Below are positions 33,759 through 41,618 of a stretch of 64,000 bases of DNA, piece by piece. A model generated the notes under the pieces. It searched no databases and was not told the DNA's origin. It was given only the letters and a program-made list of their open reading frames with translations. Within the stretch, counting starts at the first letter, position 1, and every line of letters begins with the position of its first letter. The DNA comes from Lentzea terrae (lineage in GTDB: Bacteria > Actinomycetota > Actinomycetes > Mycobacteriales > Pseudonocardiaceae), in assembly GCF_003265345.1 (NCBI RefSeq), contig NZ_QFWW01000006.1:179079-243078 (forward strand). The letters run 5' to 3'. Made by a program: the position numbers and the translations under genes.

Positions 33759-34327
33759 ACGGCGGCCAGCCGGTTCATCGAGTGCTGGATCAGCCCGACC
33801 AGCACGGTCTTCGACGACTCCCGGTCCCGCGCGTCGCACAGCACCACCGGAATCGCGTCGTCGAGGTCCAACGCGTGCCGGACCTCGTCCACCGTGTAGA
33901 GCTGCGACCCGTCGAAGCAGTTCACGGCGACGACGAACGGAATCCCGCGGTGCTCGAAGAAGTCGATCGAGGGGAACGACGAGTCGAGCCGCCGCGTGTC
34001 CACCAGAACCACGGCGCCGATCGCACCGGTCGCCAGCTCGTCCCACATGAACCAGAACCGGTTCTGTCCCGGCGTCCCGAACAGGTACAGCACCACCTTG
34101 GTGTTGATGGTGATGCGCCCGAAGTCCAGGGCGACGGTCGTGGTGTCCTTGCCCTCGATGCCGGCGAGGTCGTCGACGTGCACACCGGCCTCGGTGAGCA
34201 GTTCCTCGGTCTGCAACGGCGGGATCTCGGACACCGACGCGACCATGGTGGTCTTGCCGGTGCCGAACCCGCCCGCGATGACGATCTTGACCGCGGTCGG
34301 CACGGTCAGCTGGTCGTCAGATCCCAC
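33755..34327 (-). CDS. cvnD: Conservon Ras-like GTPase
   Basis: 190 residues from the GTG at 34327, overlapping the DUF742 gene by 11 bases (other starts lie at 34333 and 34336). P-loop IAGGFGTGKTTMVASVSEIP (about 18-37), DTTTVALDFGRI as the switch region, LYLFGTPGQNRFWFM (DXXG-like segment with Gly and Gln), and a weak NKXD equivalent VAVNCFDG. It belongs to the CvnD/MglA-like GTPases of actinomycete conservons. These act with the CvnA kinase-like protein as a eukaryote-like G-protein relay controlling development or secondary metabolism. It is the last gene of the conservon. Confidence 0.92.
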   Translation of the reverse strand: MGSDDQLTVPTAVKIVIAGGFGTGKTTMVASVSEIPPLQTEELLTEAGVHVDDLAGIEGKDTTTVALDFGRITINTKVVLYLFGTPGQNRFWFMWDELATGAIGAVVLVDTRRLDSSFPSIDFFEHRGIPFVVAVNCFDGSQLYTVDEVRHALDLDDAIPVVLCDARDRESSKTVLVGLIQHSMNRLAAV

Positions 34328-34682
34328 GAACACCATCCAGTACGGCCTGCAGGAGATCCCGGTCGGGAATCTGGGGGGAGGAGTTCTGCACGAGCACGTC
34401 ACCGCGCTCGATGAGGTCCGACAGCAGGACCTTCACCACCACGAGCGGCACGTCGAGGTAGGCAGCCACCTCGGCGACGGACAACGGGCGTGCGCACAGG
34501 GCCATGATCTCGCGATGCTCGACCGTCAGCGACGTCTGGTCGGACGCAAACGAGGAGGCGCGGACCTGCGTCACGAGATGTAGATCAGGCGCGTTCGGCC
34601 GGGTGCGGCCGCGCACCATGGCGTACGGCCGCACGAGCGGCCCCGCGGCCTCGTCGTACCACCAGTCCTCCCGCGCAGTCAT
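34317..34682 (-). CDS. cvnC: Conservon DUF742 protein
   Basis: 121 residues, complete DUF742: an N-terminal WWYDEAAGPLVRPYAMVRGR, then a winged-helix-like core (HREIMALCARPLSVAEVAAY, VPLVVVKVLLSDLIERGDVL) and PDRDLLQAVLDGV. CvnC proteins are small conservon partners that can interact with the GTPase. The start overlaps the cvnB stop at 34682. Confidence 0.92.
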   Translation of the reverse strand: MTAREDWWYDEAAGPLVRPYAMVRGRTRPNAPDLHLVTQVRASSFASDQTSLTVEHREIMALCARPLSVAEVAAYLDVPLVVVKVLLSDLIERGDVLVQNSSPQIPDRDLLQAVLDGVRGI

Positions 34683-35116
34683 CAGCGCGACTCTCGTGCT
34701 GTGGGCACGGTCGCCTGTTCTGCGCGCGGGGCCGACGAGAGGTACGTGCCCACTCGCTTGACCAGCATGTTCATCTCGTACGCGATCATGCCCATGTCGG
34801 CGTCTTCTTCACCGAGGACGGCGAGGCACGCGCCGTGGCCGGCCGCCGTCACGAACAGGTAGGCGTGCTCCATCTCGACGATGGTCTGCCGCACCGCGCC
34901 GCCACCGAAGTGCCGGCCCGTGCCGCGGGCGAGCGACTGGAACGCCGACGCCATCGCCGACAGGTGCTCCGAGTCGTCGCGGGACAGCCCGGCCGAGCGG
35001 CCGAGCAGGAGTCCGTCCGCCGACAGCACGACCGCGTGACGGGCGCCGACCACGCGCTGGATGAGGTCCTCCAGCAACCAGTTCAGTTCGCCGTGCTGGC
35101 TGGTGTTGTCCTTCAT
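34682..35116 (-). CDS. cvnB: Conservon roadblock/LC7 protein
   Basis: 144 residues with a roadblock/LC7 fold: LNWLLEDLIQRVVGARHAVV, LSADGLLLGRSAGLSRDDSE, LSAMASAFQSLARGTGRHFG, VTAAGHGACLAVLGEEDADM. CvnB-type proteins act as GTPase-regulating partners of CvnD. It overlaps cvnA by 4 bases upstream and cvnC by 1 base downstream, so the four genes are one translational unit. Confidence 0.93.
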   Translation of the reverse strand: MKDNTSQHGELNWLLEDLIQRVVGARHAVVLSADGLLLGRSAGLSRDDSEHLSAMASAFQSLARGTGRHFGGGAVRQTIVEMEHAYLFVTAAGHGACLAVLGEEDADMGMIAYEMNMLVKRVGTYLSSAPRAEQATVPTARESR

Positions 35117-37473
35117 GACGAGGGGGCTCCTTCTGATCTCCAGTCGTCGGTCAGCCGCGCGTCACGGGTGCCGCGCTGGAACGCGGCGAGCCCGTCTCGG
35201 GTCCGCTCGGCCGACCTTTCGCCGGTCACCGGCTCGGCGTGCGGCACTTCCTCGGACGACTGCATGAGCTGCGGCGCGAGGTTCTGCCGCTTCTTCCTGC
35301 GGGGAAGGGGTGCCTTCCCGTCGGCCGGAGGAGGTGCCTGGATCTTCGGTTCGTCCACCGATGCGTCTGTTGCGGGAACGTCCGGGACCGCTGTCGAGTT
35401 CAGTCCCGCGGCGAGTCTCGCGTTCAGGGCCGCCTGCACCTCGGGCGCGAGCGTCGTGGGGAAGCTCGGGTGGTCCTCGGTGACGTGGCCGTGGTGCTGG
35501 TCGTGGAACGACCGCACCGGCATCTGCGTGGTCTCGGTGATGTCGCCCGCGGCGCTGTGCGGGGCGACGATGTTCGGTGGCAGCACGCACAACGCGACGG
35601 TGCCGCCGTAGGGCGAGTCGCGCAGCTCCACCTTGATGCCCCGCCGCGCGGCGAGTCGAGCGACGACGAACAGCCCCAGCCGGGACTCACCCCGGAACGC
35701 CATCGTCTCGAAGTCCGGCGGGTTGGAGAGCTTCGCGTTGGCCTGCAGGCGTTCCTCCTGCGTCATGCCGAGCCCGTGGTCCTCGATCTCGATCACGATC
35801 CCGTGCGGCACGGCGCTGGAGTGGACGACCACCTCGGAACGCGGCGACGAGAACGCCGTCGCGTTGTCGACGAGCTCCGCGAGCAGGTGGATGGTGTCGG
35901 CGACAGCCACACCCACCAACGCGCGGTCTGGCACCGGGTTGACCCTGACCCGGACGTACTGTTCGGTCTCGGCGACCGCGGAACGGATGACGTCGCTCAG
36001 TCGCACCGGCTTGCGCCACTGTCTGCCCGGCTGCTCCCCGGCGAGGATGATCAGGTTCTCCGCGTTGCGGCGGGCCCGCGTCGCCAGGTGGTCGAGCTGG
36101 AAGAGCGAGTCGAGCCGCTCGGGGTGCTCCTCTTCGCGTTCCAGCTTGTCGAGGATCTTGAGCTGCCGGTGCACGAGGCCCTGGTTGCGGTGCGCGATGT
36201 CGAGGAAGACCCGGTTCACACCCTCACGGGCCTGTGTCTCCTTCACCGCCGCCGCGACGGCCGTGTACTGGGCGGTGTTGAACGCGTCGGCGACCTGGCC
36301 GATCTCGTCGTTGCCGTAGTCCAGCGGCGGCATGTCGCGGTGCACGTCCACCTGCTCGCCGCCGCGCAGCCGCGCCACGATGTGCGGCAGCCGTTCCTGT
36401 GCGAGCCGCAGCGTGTCCTCCCGCAGCGACGCCAGACGGGTGACCAGCGCCCGCGACACGAGCCGGTTCGAGATGCGCAACGCCAGCACGATGCCGACGA
36501 CGACCGCGAGCAACGCGATCAGGCTGCCGATCAGCACGGCGGTGAGCCGGCTGGTGGCCTTGGCCAGGCCGAGGTTCGCACCGTCCTGCGCCTGCTGTGC
36601 CGCGATCTGCACGAGCTTCTCGTGCACCGGACCGGCCGCCGCACGCCACTGCTGCTCGGTGACGGCGGTGTCGCCGTTGATGATCCGGCTCTCGAGGTCG
36701 AGCAACGTCCGGTACTCGCCAGTGGTGCGCAGCGCGTCGTACTGTGCGCGCGGCTGCTCCAACGCGAACGGGATGGTGGAGTCGACGGCCGAGTGGTAGG
36801 CGCCGACGAGCCGGACGAGCTCGACGCGCTCCGCCGGGGTGAACTTGCCGTTGAGCAGTCCTCGCGAACCGATCGTGGCGCCGCGGGACATCCAGTCGGC
36901 CGCCTGGAAGATCGTCACGGCCTGGACGCCTGCCTGACCGGCCTCCGCGTCCGGCACGAGGCGCGCCTGGCGGCCCAGCAGCGAGACGCCCGCGTCCACG
37001 AGGCTGTTGTAGTAGTCGTAGATCGCCTGCGGGTTCGCGCTGCCGGCCTCCACCTGCGCGCGCTGCTGCGGGAGCTCCCCGAGCACGGTTTCGAGGGATT
37101 TGATCCGGTCGACGATGTCCTGCGGCGAACTGCCCGACACCTCCGCGAGCGCGTCCTTCATCTTCCGCAGCGCCTCGTCGGTCCGGCCGTGCTGCGCCTT
37201 CAACGCCGCCGCGTCCACGCCCGGCGCCTTGCTCAGCAGCACGAGGCTGAGCTGGCGTTCCTGCTGCAGCCCCGTGAAGGCTTCCGCTGACGGAATCGCC
37301 ACTGCGCGCATGTTCAACGCGATCGACCGCATGTAGAAACCGTCAAAAACGGTGTAAGAGGAGAAAACGGCCCACATGACCAGCAGGACGACGCTGGGGA
37401 CGACGACCACTCCGGCCAGTCGCGACCGAATCGTCCGGTAGTTGGTCGGTGTGTACCCGCTCTTCTCGTTCAC
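35113..37473 (-). CDS. cvnA: Conservon sensor histidine kinase-like protein with nitrate-sensor-type domain
   Basis: 786 residues. TM1 is at about 19-41. The extracellular helical NIT-type domain (about 55-305) includes FTGLQQERQLSLVLLSKAPG. TM2 is at about 311-335, followed by a HAMP-like linker, a dimerisation region with FLDIAHRNQGLVHRQL (His about 425), and a GHKL ATPase: N-box ELVDNATAFSSP (about 536), G1 IEIEDHGLGM, G2 ESRLGLFVVARLAARRG. The last 150 residues are Pro-rich and disordered, as in other CvnA proteins. It is the membrane input of the CvnABCD system; the signal is unknown. Confidence 0.93.
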   Translation of the reverse strand: MNEKSGYTPTNYRTIRSRLAGVVVVPSVVLLVMWAVFSSYTVFDGFYMRSIALNMRAVAIPSAEAFTGLQQERQLSLVLLSKAPGVDAAALKAQHGRTDEALRKMKDALAEVSGSSPQDIVDRIKSLETVLGELPQQRAQVEAGSANPQAIYDYYNSLVDAGVSLLGRQARLVPDAEAGQAGVQAVTIFQAADWMSRGATIGSRGLLNGKFTPAERVELVRLVGAYHSAVDSTIPFALEQPRAQYDALRTTGEYRTLLDLESRIINGDTAVTEQQWRAAAGPVHEKLVQIAAQQAQDGANLGLAKATSRLTAVLIGSLIALLAVVVGIVLALRISNRLVSRALVTRLASLREDTLRLAQERLPHIVARLRGGEQVDVHRDMPPLDYGNDEIGQVADAFNTAQYTAVAAAVKETQAREGVNRVFLDIAHRNQGLVHRQLKILDKLEREEEHPERLDSLFQLDHLATRARRNAENLIILAGEQPGRQWRKPVRLSDVIRSAVAETEQYVRVRVNPVPDRALVGVAVADTIHLLAELVDNATAFSSPRSEVVVHSSAVPHGIVIEIEDHGLGMTQEERLQANAKLSNPPDFETMAFRGESRLGLFVVARLAARRGIKVELRDSPYGGTVALCVLPPNIVAPHSAAGDITETTQMPVRSFHDQHHGHVTEDHPSFPTTLAPEVQAALNARLAAGLNSTAVPDVPATDASVDEPKIQAPPPADGKAPLPRRKKRQNLAPQLMQSSEEVPHAEPVTGERSAERTRDGLAAFQRGTRDARLTDDWRSEGAPSS

Positions 37474-37638
37474 AGCGCTCTCACGGTCTCCTGTGTCCCA
37501 CGGCTAGCGCTGCGGGGAACCCGAGTCACTCCTTCGGCTGCAATACGGTAACAACTGGAGATCATCGTTACCCAATGACAGCGATCACATGCAGTACGCC
37601 GTGGAGGCTACCCAGTCGAGTGAGCGGCGCAACACCCG

Positions 37639-37673
37639 GTACGGGGGTTCTCACAACGCAAGAACCCCCGTAC
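37639..37673. terminator. 13-bp hairpin after the SMP-30-like gene
   Basis: GTACGGGGGTTCT and AGAACCCCCGTAC pair exactly around a 9-base loop (37652-37660), 22 bases beyond the stop of the minus-strand gene at 37695 and upstream of cvnA. Confidence 0.7.
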
Positions 37674-37694
37674 GGGCTAGTTCTCGTGCACGTT

Positions 37695-38594
37695 CTACGG
37701 ACGCTCTACCGCGACGACGTTGTAGGTGGTCTCCGGCGTCGGCGGAGTGGTGAACCGGGCATTCGGCAGGTAGAGGCGCTTGCCGAACGCCGCAACCGTC
37801 GTGGGAACGTCGAACCGCGCATCCGTGCGTTCCGCGGCGAGCGTGGCGCCATCGCGACTGAGCGTGTAGCGCGCGACTTTGTTCAGCCTGTTTTGCACCA
37901 CGTACAACTGCCGTCCCTCACGCAACAGGCCGTCACCATTCGTGAGTGTTTGACCGTGCAAATTGATGTTGACGGATTGCCCGGTACGACGGTCAATACG
38001 AAACAGCTTGCCGGTGTTGCTCTGCACGACGATCAAGCCGCCGTCGAGCCCCGTGACGATGCCGTTGAGGTTCGTCTGGCCGGGCGTCACGACCAGATCA
38101 CCGGTCAACTGCAGGGTGCGGTGCGGCTTCAGGTTCAGCGGCACCTCGTAGAGCACCGCTTTGCGGGAGTCGGTGAACCACGCCGACTTCTCGGTCAACA
38201 CCACGTCGTTGACGAACGTGTCCGCGGTAGCGAACTGGAACTTCGCCAGCAACGCTCCGGTGCGGGTGTCATAGACGCGTGCGTCGCCACCAACACCACC
38301 GGCGACCCACAGCCGCTTGTGCGCGTCGACCTTCATGCCGAGCGACGGCGTGCCCGGCCCCTTGGCGAGCACCTTGCCCTTGCCGGTGCGCAGGTCCGCC
38401 GCGTAGATCGAGCCGTCTGCCCGCGACCCGAAGTAGGCCGTCACGCCACTGATCGCGATGCCTTCGGGCTGCCACCCGTTGGGCAGGGAGAACTCCGTCG
38501 GGAACTGCTTGGACGCGTCTGCGGTGGCCGCTGGAGCAGCGACGAGCGTGACGCCCAGAACTGCCGCCAGCAGGACACCGAATCTGCGGTACAT
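37695..38594 (-). CDS. Secreted SMP-30/NHL-type beta-propeller protein
   Basis: 299 residues from the ATG at 38594 (AGGAGG 4 bases upstream). A signal peptide MYRRFGVLLAAVLGVTLVAA (cleavage near ATADA) precedes a six-bladed propeller. Repeating blade motifs include WQPEGIAISGVTAYFGSRAD, GSIYAADLRTGKGKVLAKGP, MKVDAHKRLWVAGG and TNLNGIVTGLDGGLIVVQSN. This resembles secreted gluconolactonase-like or misnamed superoxide-dismutase proteins of Streptomyces. Enzymatic activity is not certain because I do not see a clear metal-ligand set. Confidence 0.85.
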   Translation of the reverse strand: MYRRFGVLLAAVLGVTLVAAPAATADASKQFPTEFSLPNGWQPEGIAISGVTAYFGSRADGSIYAADLRTGKGKVLAKGPGTPSLGMKVDAHKRLWVAGGVGGDARVYDTRTGALLAKFQFATADTFVNDVVLTEKSAWFTDSRKAVLYEVPLNLKPHRTLQLTGDLVVTPGQTNLNGIVTGLDGGLIVVQSNTGKLFRIDRRTGQSVNINLHGQTLTNGDGLLREGRQLYVVQNRLNKVARYTLSRDGATLAAERTDARFDVPTTVAAFGKRLYLPNARFTTPPTPETTYNVVAVERP

Positions 38595-38706
38595 GCCGCC
38601 TCCTATCGGATTGGGTTGCACCTTTGATCCTTGTGCCTGCGGCGAGCGAACAGGAGTTTTCTCAGGAACCCGACATCAACCCTGCTGGGCGAGTCGTGGC
38701 GAGTGG

Positions 38707-38811
38707 CGTGGCTCGGAACGTTGCCGAGCGAATTCGCGGTCAGACGGGTGCATCGTGGTGCCGCGAGGCGCCCTGCTGAGCGTGAATTCACCGCCAACGT
38801 TCCGAGCCACG
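38707..38811. repeat. 17-bp perfect inverted repeat in a divergent promoter region
   Basis: CGTGGCTCGGAACGTTG (38707-38723) recurs as its exact reverse complement at 38795-38811, with weaker pairing extending outside and a shared GAATTC inside. The left copy is also locally symmetric (GCTCGG-AACGTTG-CCGAGC) around a central ACGT. It lies between the start of the propeller gene (38594, minus) and of the next secreted protein (38826, plus), so two operators of a LacI- or TetR-like regulator, or a MITE remnant, are both possible. Confidence 0.6.
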
Positions 38812-38825
38812 TCACTACGGTGGAG

Positions 38826-40118
38826 ATGGTGATCATCAGAACAGGCAGGCTGGTCGTCGCGTTGTCCGCGGCACTCGCCGCCTTCACCTCTCTGACCTGG
38901 GCACCGCCGGCATCGGCCGCAACCGCGTTGACCGTCCTGCCGAACGCTTCCAGGGACTTCAAGCTCAAGATCGACCCCACGGCCGACTGGAGGGCCTACG
39001 GCGCGGCCATCCGGGGAGCTGAGGCGTCCGGCGCGGTCACCCGAGTCACGCCGTTGCAGGTGGCGCAGTCCGCACAGCACGTCGGGAGGGCGGCCCTGTG
39101 CCACGACACGGGACTGAACGGGGCCTACAGGTACGACGGTTTCTGCTGGGACCAGGGGGACGACAACACCAGCGCCTACTCCGCCGGTGGGGGCTGGCAT
39201 CCGCAGGGGTTCACGGCCTCCCACGACTACGACGGCACGTCCTACCACGGCCACAACCTCTACCTGGCGTCCTGGTTCTACGGCACCGAGGCGAGTGGCA
39301 TCAACAAGTTCGCCCGCATCACCATCGCCGAGTCCACCGGTGACCGCGTCACCTACGGCCACGTCATGCTCGTCCAGCCCACCGGCAACGACACGTCCGG
39401 GAACTTCACGAACCTCACCGACATCCACGCCGACGGCATGGTCTGGTACGGCAACAAGCTGTTCGTGGCCAACGGCGGCGAGCTCCTCGTCTTCGACCTC
39501 CAGTACCTGTGGAAGATGAGCACCACCTCCCGTGAGGAGACCGGCATTCGAGCGGGCGCCTCCTCCGCGCGCTGGCACCAGTGGGCGCTGCCGCTGGTGG
39601 CCCGCTACCACACGGGAGAACGCTCGGACCCCCCGCGCGCCTGCAAGGGCGGCAGCGGGCCGATCTGCCTGGGTTCGCTGAGCCTCGACCGCAGCACCAC
39701 CCCGCACGCGCTCGTCTCCGGCGAATACCGCTCCCACGCCGCACGGGGAGGAGGCCGTATCGCACGGTGGCCGTTGAGTGACGCCAACGACCTGCCCAAG
39801 GCGGACAACGGCGAGGCGGTCGGCACCACCTCCGCCAAGGCCGGGTACAGCACGCCGGTATGGCAGATGCAGGGCGTGGCGACCGACGGCGTCTGGTACT
39901 ACATGGCCGGCGAATGCCCCGACACGTGGGTCCCCGACCCCATCGCCCGCGGCGCCTACTCGTGCATCCACCGCGCCCAGCCCGGCGACACGCCCTCCGT
40001 CCTCACCAAGGCCCCGAGCCTCACGCAGAACCTCTCCTACAGCCGCGCTTCCGGGCGCCTGTGGGGCATGAACGAGTGGACCGGGCACCGCGTGGTCTTC
40101 AGCATCGACCCGCCCTGA
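38826..40118 (+). CDS. Secreted protein of unknown function
   Basis: 430 residues from the ATG at 38826. A signal peptide (VVALSAALAAFTSLTWAPPA, cleavage near ASAA) is followed by a large extracellular domain rich in Trp, Gly, Ser and His. Segments such as AALCHDTGLNGAYRYDGFCW, NLYLASWFYGTEASGINKFA, IHADGMVWYGNKLFVANGGE, YYMAGECPDTWVPDP and SGRLWGMNEWTGHRVVF recur with a propeller-like rhythm. Several Cys could form disulphides. I do not recognise a catalytic motif. It is divergent from the SMP-30-like gene, across a shared inverted-repeat region. Confidence 0.72.
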   Translation: MVIIRTGRLVVALSAALAAFTSLTWAPPASAATALTVLPNASRDFKLKIDPTADWRAYGAAIRGAEASGAVTRVTPLQVAQSAQHVGRAALCHDTGLNGAYRYDGFCWDQGDDNTSAYSAGGGWHPQGFTASHDYDGTSYHGHNLYLASWFYGTEASGINKFARITIAESTGDRVTYGHVMLVQPTGNDTSGNFTNLTDIHADGMVWYGNKLFVANGGELLVFDLQYLWKMSTTSREETGIRAGASSARWHQWALPLVARYHTGERSDPPRACKGGSGPICLGSLSLDRSTTPHALVSGEYRSHAARGGGRIARWPLSDANDLPKADNGEAVGTTSAKAGYSTPVWQMQGVATDGVWYYMAGECPDTWVPDPIARGAYSCIHRAQPGDTPSVLTKAPSLTQNLSYSRASGRLWGMNEWTGHRVVFSIDPP

Positions 40119-40133
40119 TCCCCCGGCCCTGAC

Positions 40134-40973
40134 TCACAGCTCGGCGGCGGCCTCGGCGATGAGCTCCAGCGACTCGCCGGGGTCGAGGGCGACCTGCTGC
40201 AGCCCGGCGAACCGCTGCGCGCACTGCTCGACCAACCCCGGCTCCTCGACGTACTCGCCCTTGATGAACGTCTCCAGGTACACCACGTCGTCGTGCTGGC
40301 GATGAGGGAAACCCAGCAACGTGAACGGCGACCCCATCGCGGGATACGCCCCCGCGCCACGCGGCACGACCTGCAGGCTCACCGTCGGGTGCTCACTGAC
40401 CTCCATCAGGTGCAGCAGCTGGGCCTTCATCACCCGCGGCCCGCCGACCACCTGCCGCAGCACGGCTTCCGGGAACACCGCCTGCACGGTCAGCGGATCC
40501 TTGTCGCGCTTGCGGGCCGACCACGACTCCCTCACCCGCGCCAGCCCGGCGCCGCGCCGGGGATCATCCACCCGCGTCACCGCGGCCGTGTAGTCGGCCA
40601 GCTGGAACACGGTCGGCACGAGATCCGTCGTGAACGCGCGCAACGACGTCGCCTCGAACACCAGATGCCCGAAGTCCGCGGCGGGGTCGAACAGCTCCGC
40701 ACGACGCTGCCCGGCCCGGAGCCGCTCTGCGTGCTGGGCCTGGAGCACGACCTCCTGCCACTCCAGCGCGGGCACCCCGTAGACGTATCCCAGCGCCATG
40801 ATGTCCAACACGGCGGACGGCTGCACCGCGTTCTCCATCGTGGACAGCTTCGCACTGCTGAACCCCACTCGCATGCCCGCTTCGGTGAGGGTGAGACCCC
40901 TCTCATCGCGCCAGTTGGCCAGGCTCCGCCCAATGGCGCGCTCGAGCGACGTCGCCCGGAAATCTTTCGGCAT
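40134..40973 (-). CDS. XRE-family regulator with DUF5753
   Basis: 279 residues. HTH at about 12-60 (AIGRSLANWRDERGLTLTEA, MRVGFSSAKLSTMENAVQPS), then DUF5753 with FTTDLVPTVFQLADYTAAVT, TVQAVFPEAVLRQVVGG, LQVVPRGAGAYPAMGSPFTL and VVYLETFIKGEYVEEP. No DUF397 partner gene is adjacent. The 285 bases upstream (40974-41258) carry its promoter, a terminator hairpin for the next gene and nothing else I can identify. Confidence 0.88.
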   Translation of the reverse strand: MPKDFRATSLERAIGRSLANWRDERGLTLTEAGMRVGFSSAKLSTMENAVQPSAVLDIMALGYVYGVPALEWQEVVLQAQHAERLRAGQRRAELFDPAADFGHLVFEATSLRAFTTDLVPTVFQLADYTAAVTRVDDPRRGAGLARVRESWSARKRDKDPLTVQAVFPEAVLRQVVGGPRVMKAQLLHLMEVSEHPTVSLQVVPRGAGAYPAMGSPFTLLGFPHRQHDDVVYLETFIKGEYVEEPGLVEQCAQRFAGLQQVALDPGESLELIAEAAAEL

Positions 40974-41210
40974 GAACCAAAGCTTAAGACGAATTGCCGG
41001 GCGTTCTTGCGAGGACCCATGTGGACAAAATTTCAGACCCCCTGATCGGGTCTTCTGGCCCTCACCTGCGGTTTCAGGGCCGAGAAAGATGGTTCACACC
41101 TTATGCCGCGTGACATCATCTTCGCCAAGCGCACCGACAGAACGGCGCACAACGAGACACACGGGACACATAGACGTTTTGTTTTCAAGAGCGGGCGCGT
41201 TAGCGTAAAA

Positions 41211-41242
41211 CGGCCTGTTCCGGGTGCAACCGGAACAGGCCG
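41211..41242 (-). terminator. Rho-independent terminator after the secreted peptide gene
   Basis: CGGCCTGTTCCGG pairs exactly with CCGGAACAGGCCG around a 6-base loop. On the minus strand it is followed by TTTT (41210-41207). It lies 16 bases past the stop of the peptide gene, a rare textbook U-tract terminator for this genome type. Confidence 0.8.
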
Positions 41243-41258
41243 AGGGGTGACGCAACCG

Positions 41259-41444
41259 CTAGTTGAGTTCCACTGTTGAAGATCCCCATCGCATGGAATC
41301 CGTGCGGCATTCTGCATCGAGTGCACGGATGGCGGGTTCGCCCGCGTGCTCGGTGGCCGCACTTGCCTGCGCGCTGCCGAGCACTCCAGCGGCCATGAAG
41401 GCCGCTCCTAGTACAGCGCTTCGAAGCGCCGTCTTATTGATCAT
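41259..41444 (-). CDS. Secreted 61-residue peptide
   Basis: 61 residues from the ATG at 41444. The signal peptide is TALRSAVLGAAFMAAGVLGS with a likely cut after AQASA (about residue 27). The mature peptide is about 34 residues, acidic, with one Cys in the segment IRALDAECRTDSMRWGSS. No Shine-Dalgarno is visible, so the transcript may be leaderless. A good terminator follows. It sits between an XRE regulator and a SARP regulator. No modification enzymes or transporter are adjacent, so a RiPP precursor call is not supported. Confidence 0.6.
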   Translation of the reverse strand: MINKTALRSAVLGAAFMAAGVLGSAQASAATEHAGEPAIRALDAECRTDSMRWGSSTVELN

Positions 41445-41618
41445 CGCGCGACTATGGCAGAGCAGCCCAGTGACCCCCGTCACCGGGGTAGCCCAGCGTG
41501 CACGCCTCCTGTCAGAGCAACACGTTCGCCCGAACTTCTCAACCCGATCGTTGCGCGTCCAGGACGCCACGCCGACGGAGACACACATGAGGTAGACGAA
41601 CCGCCAAATGGGTGAAAG

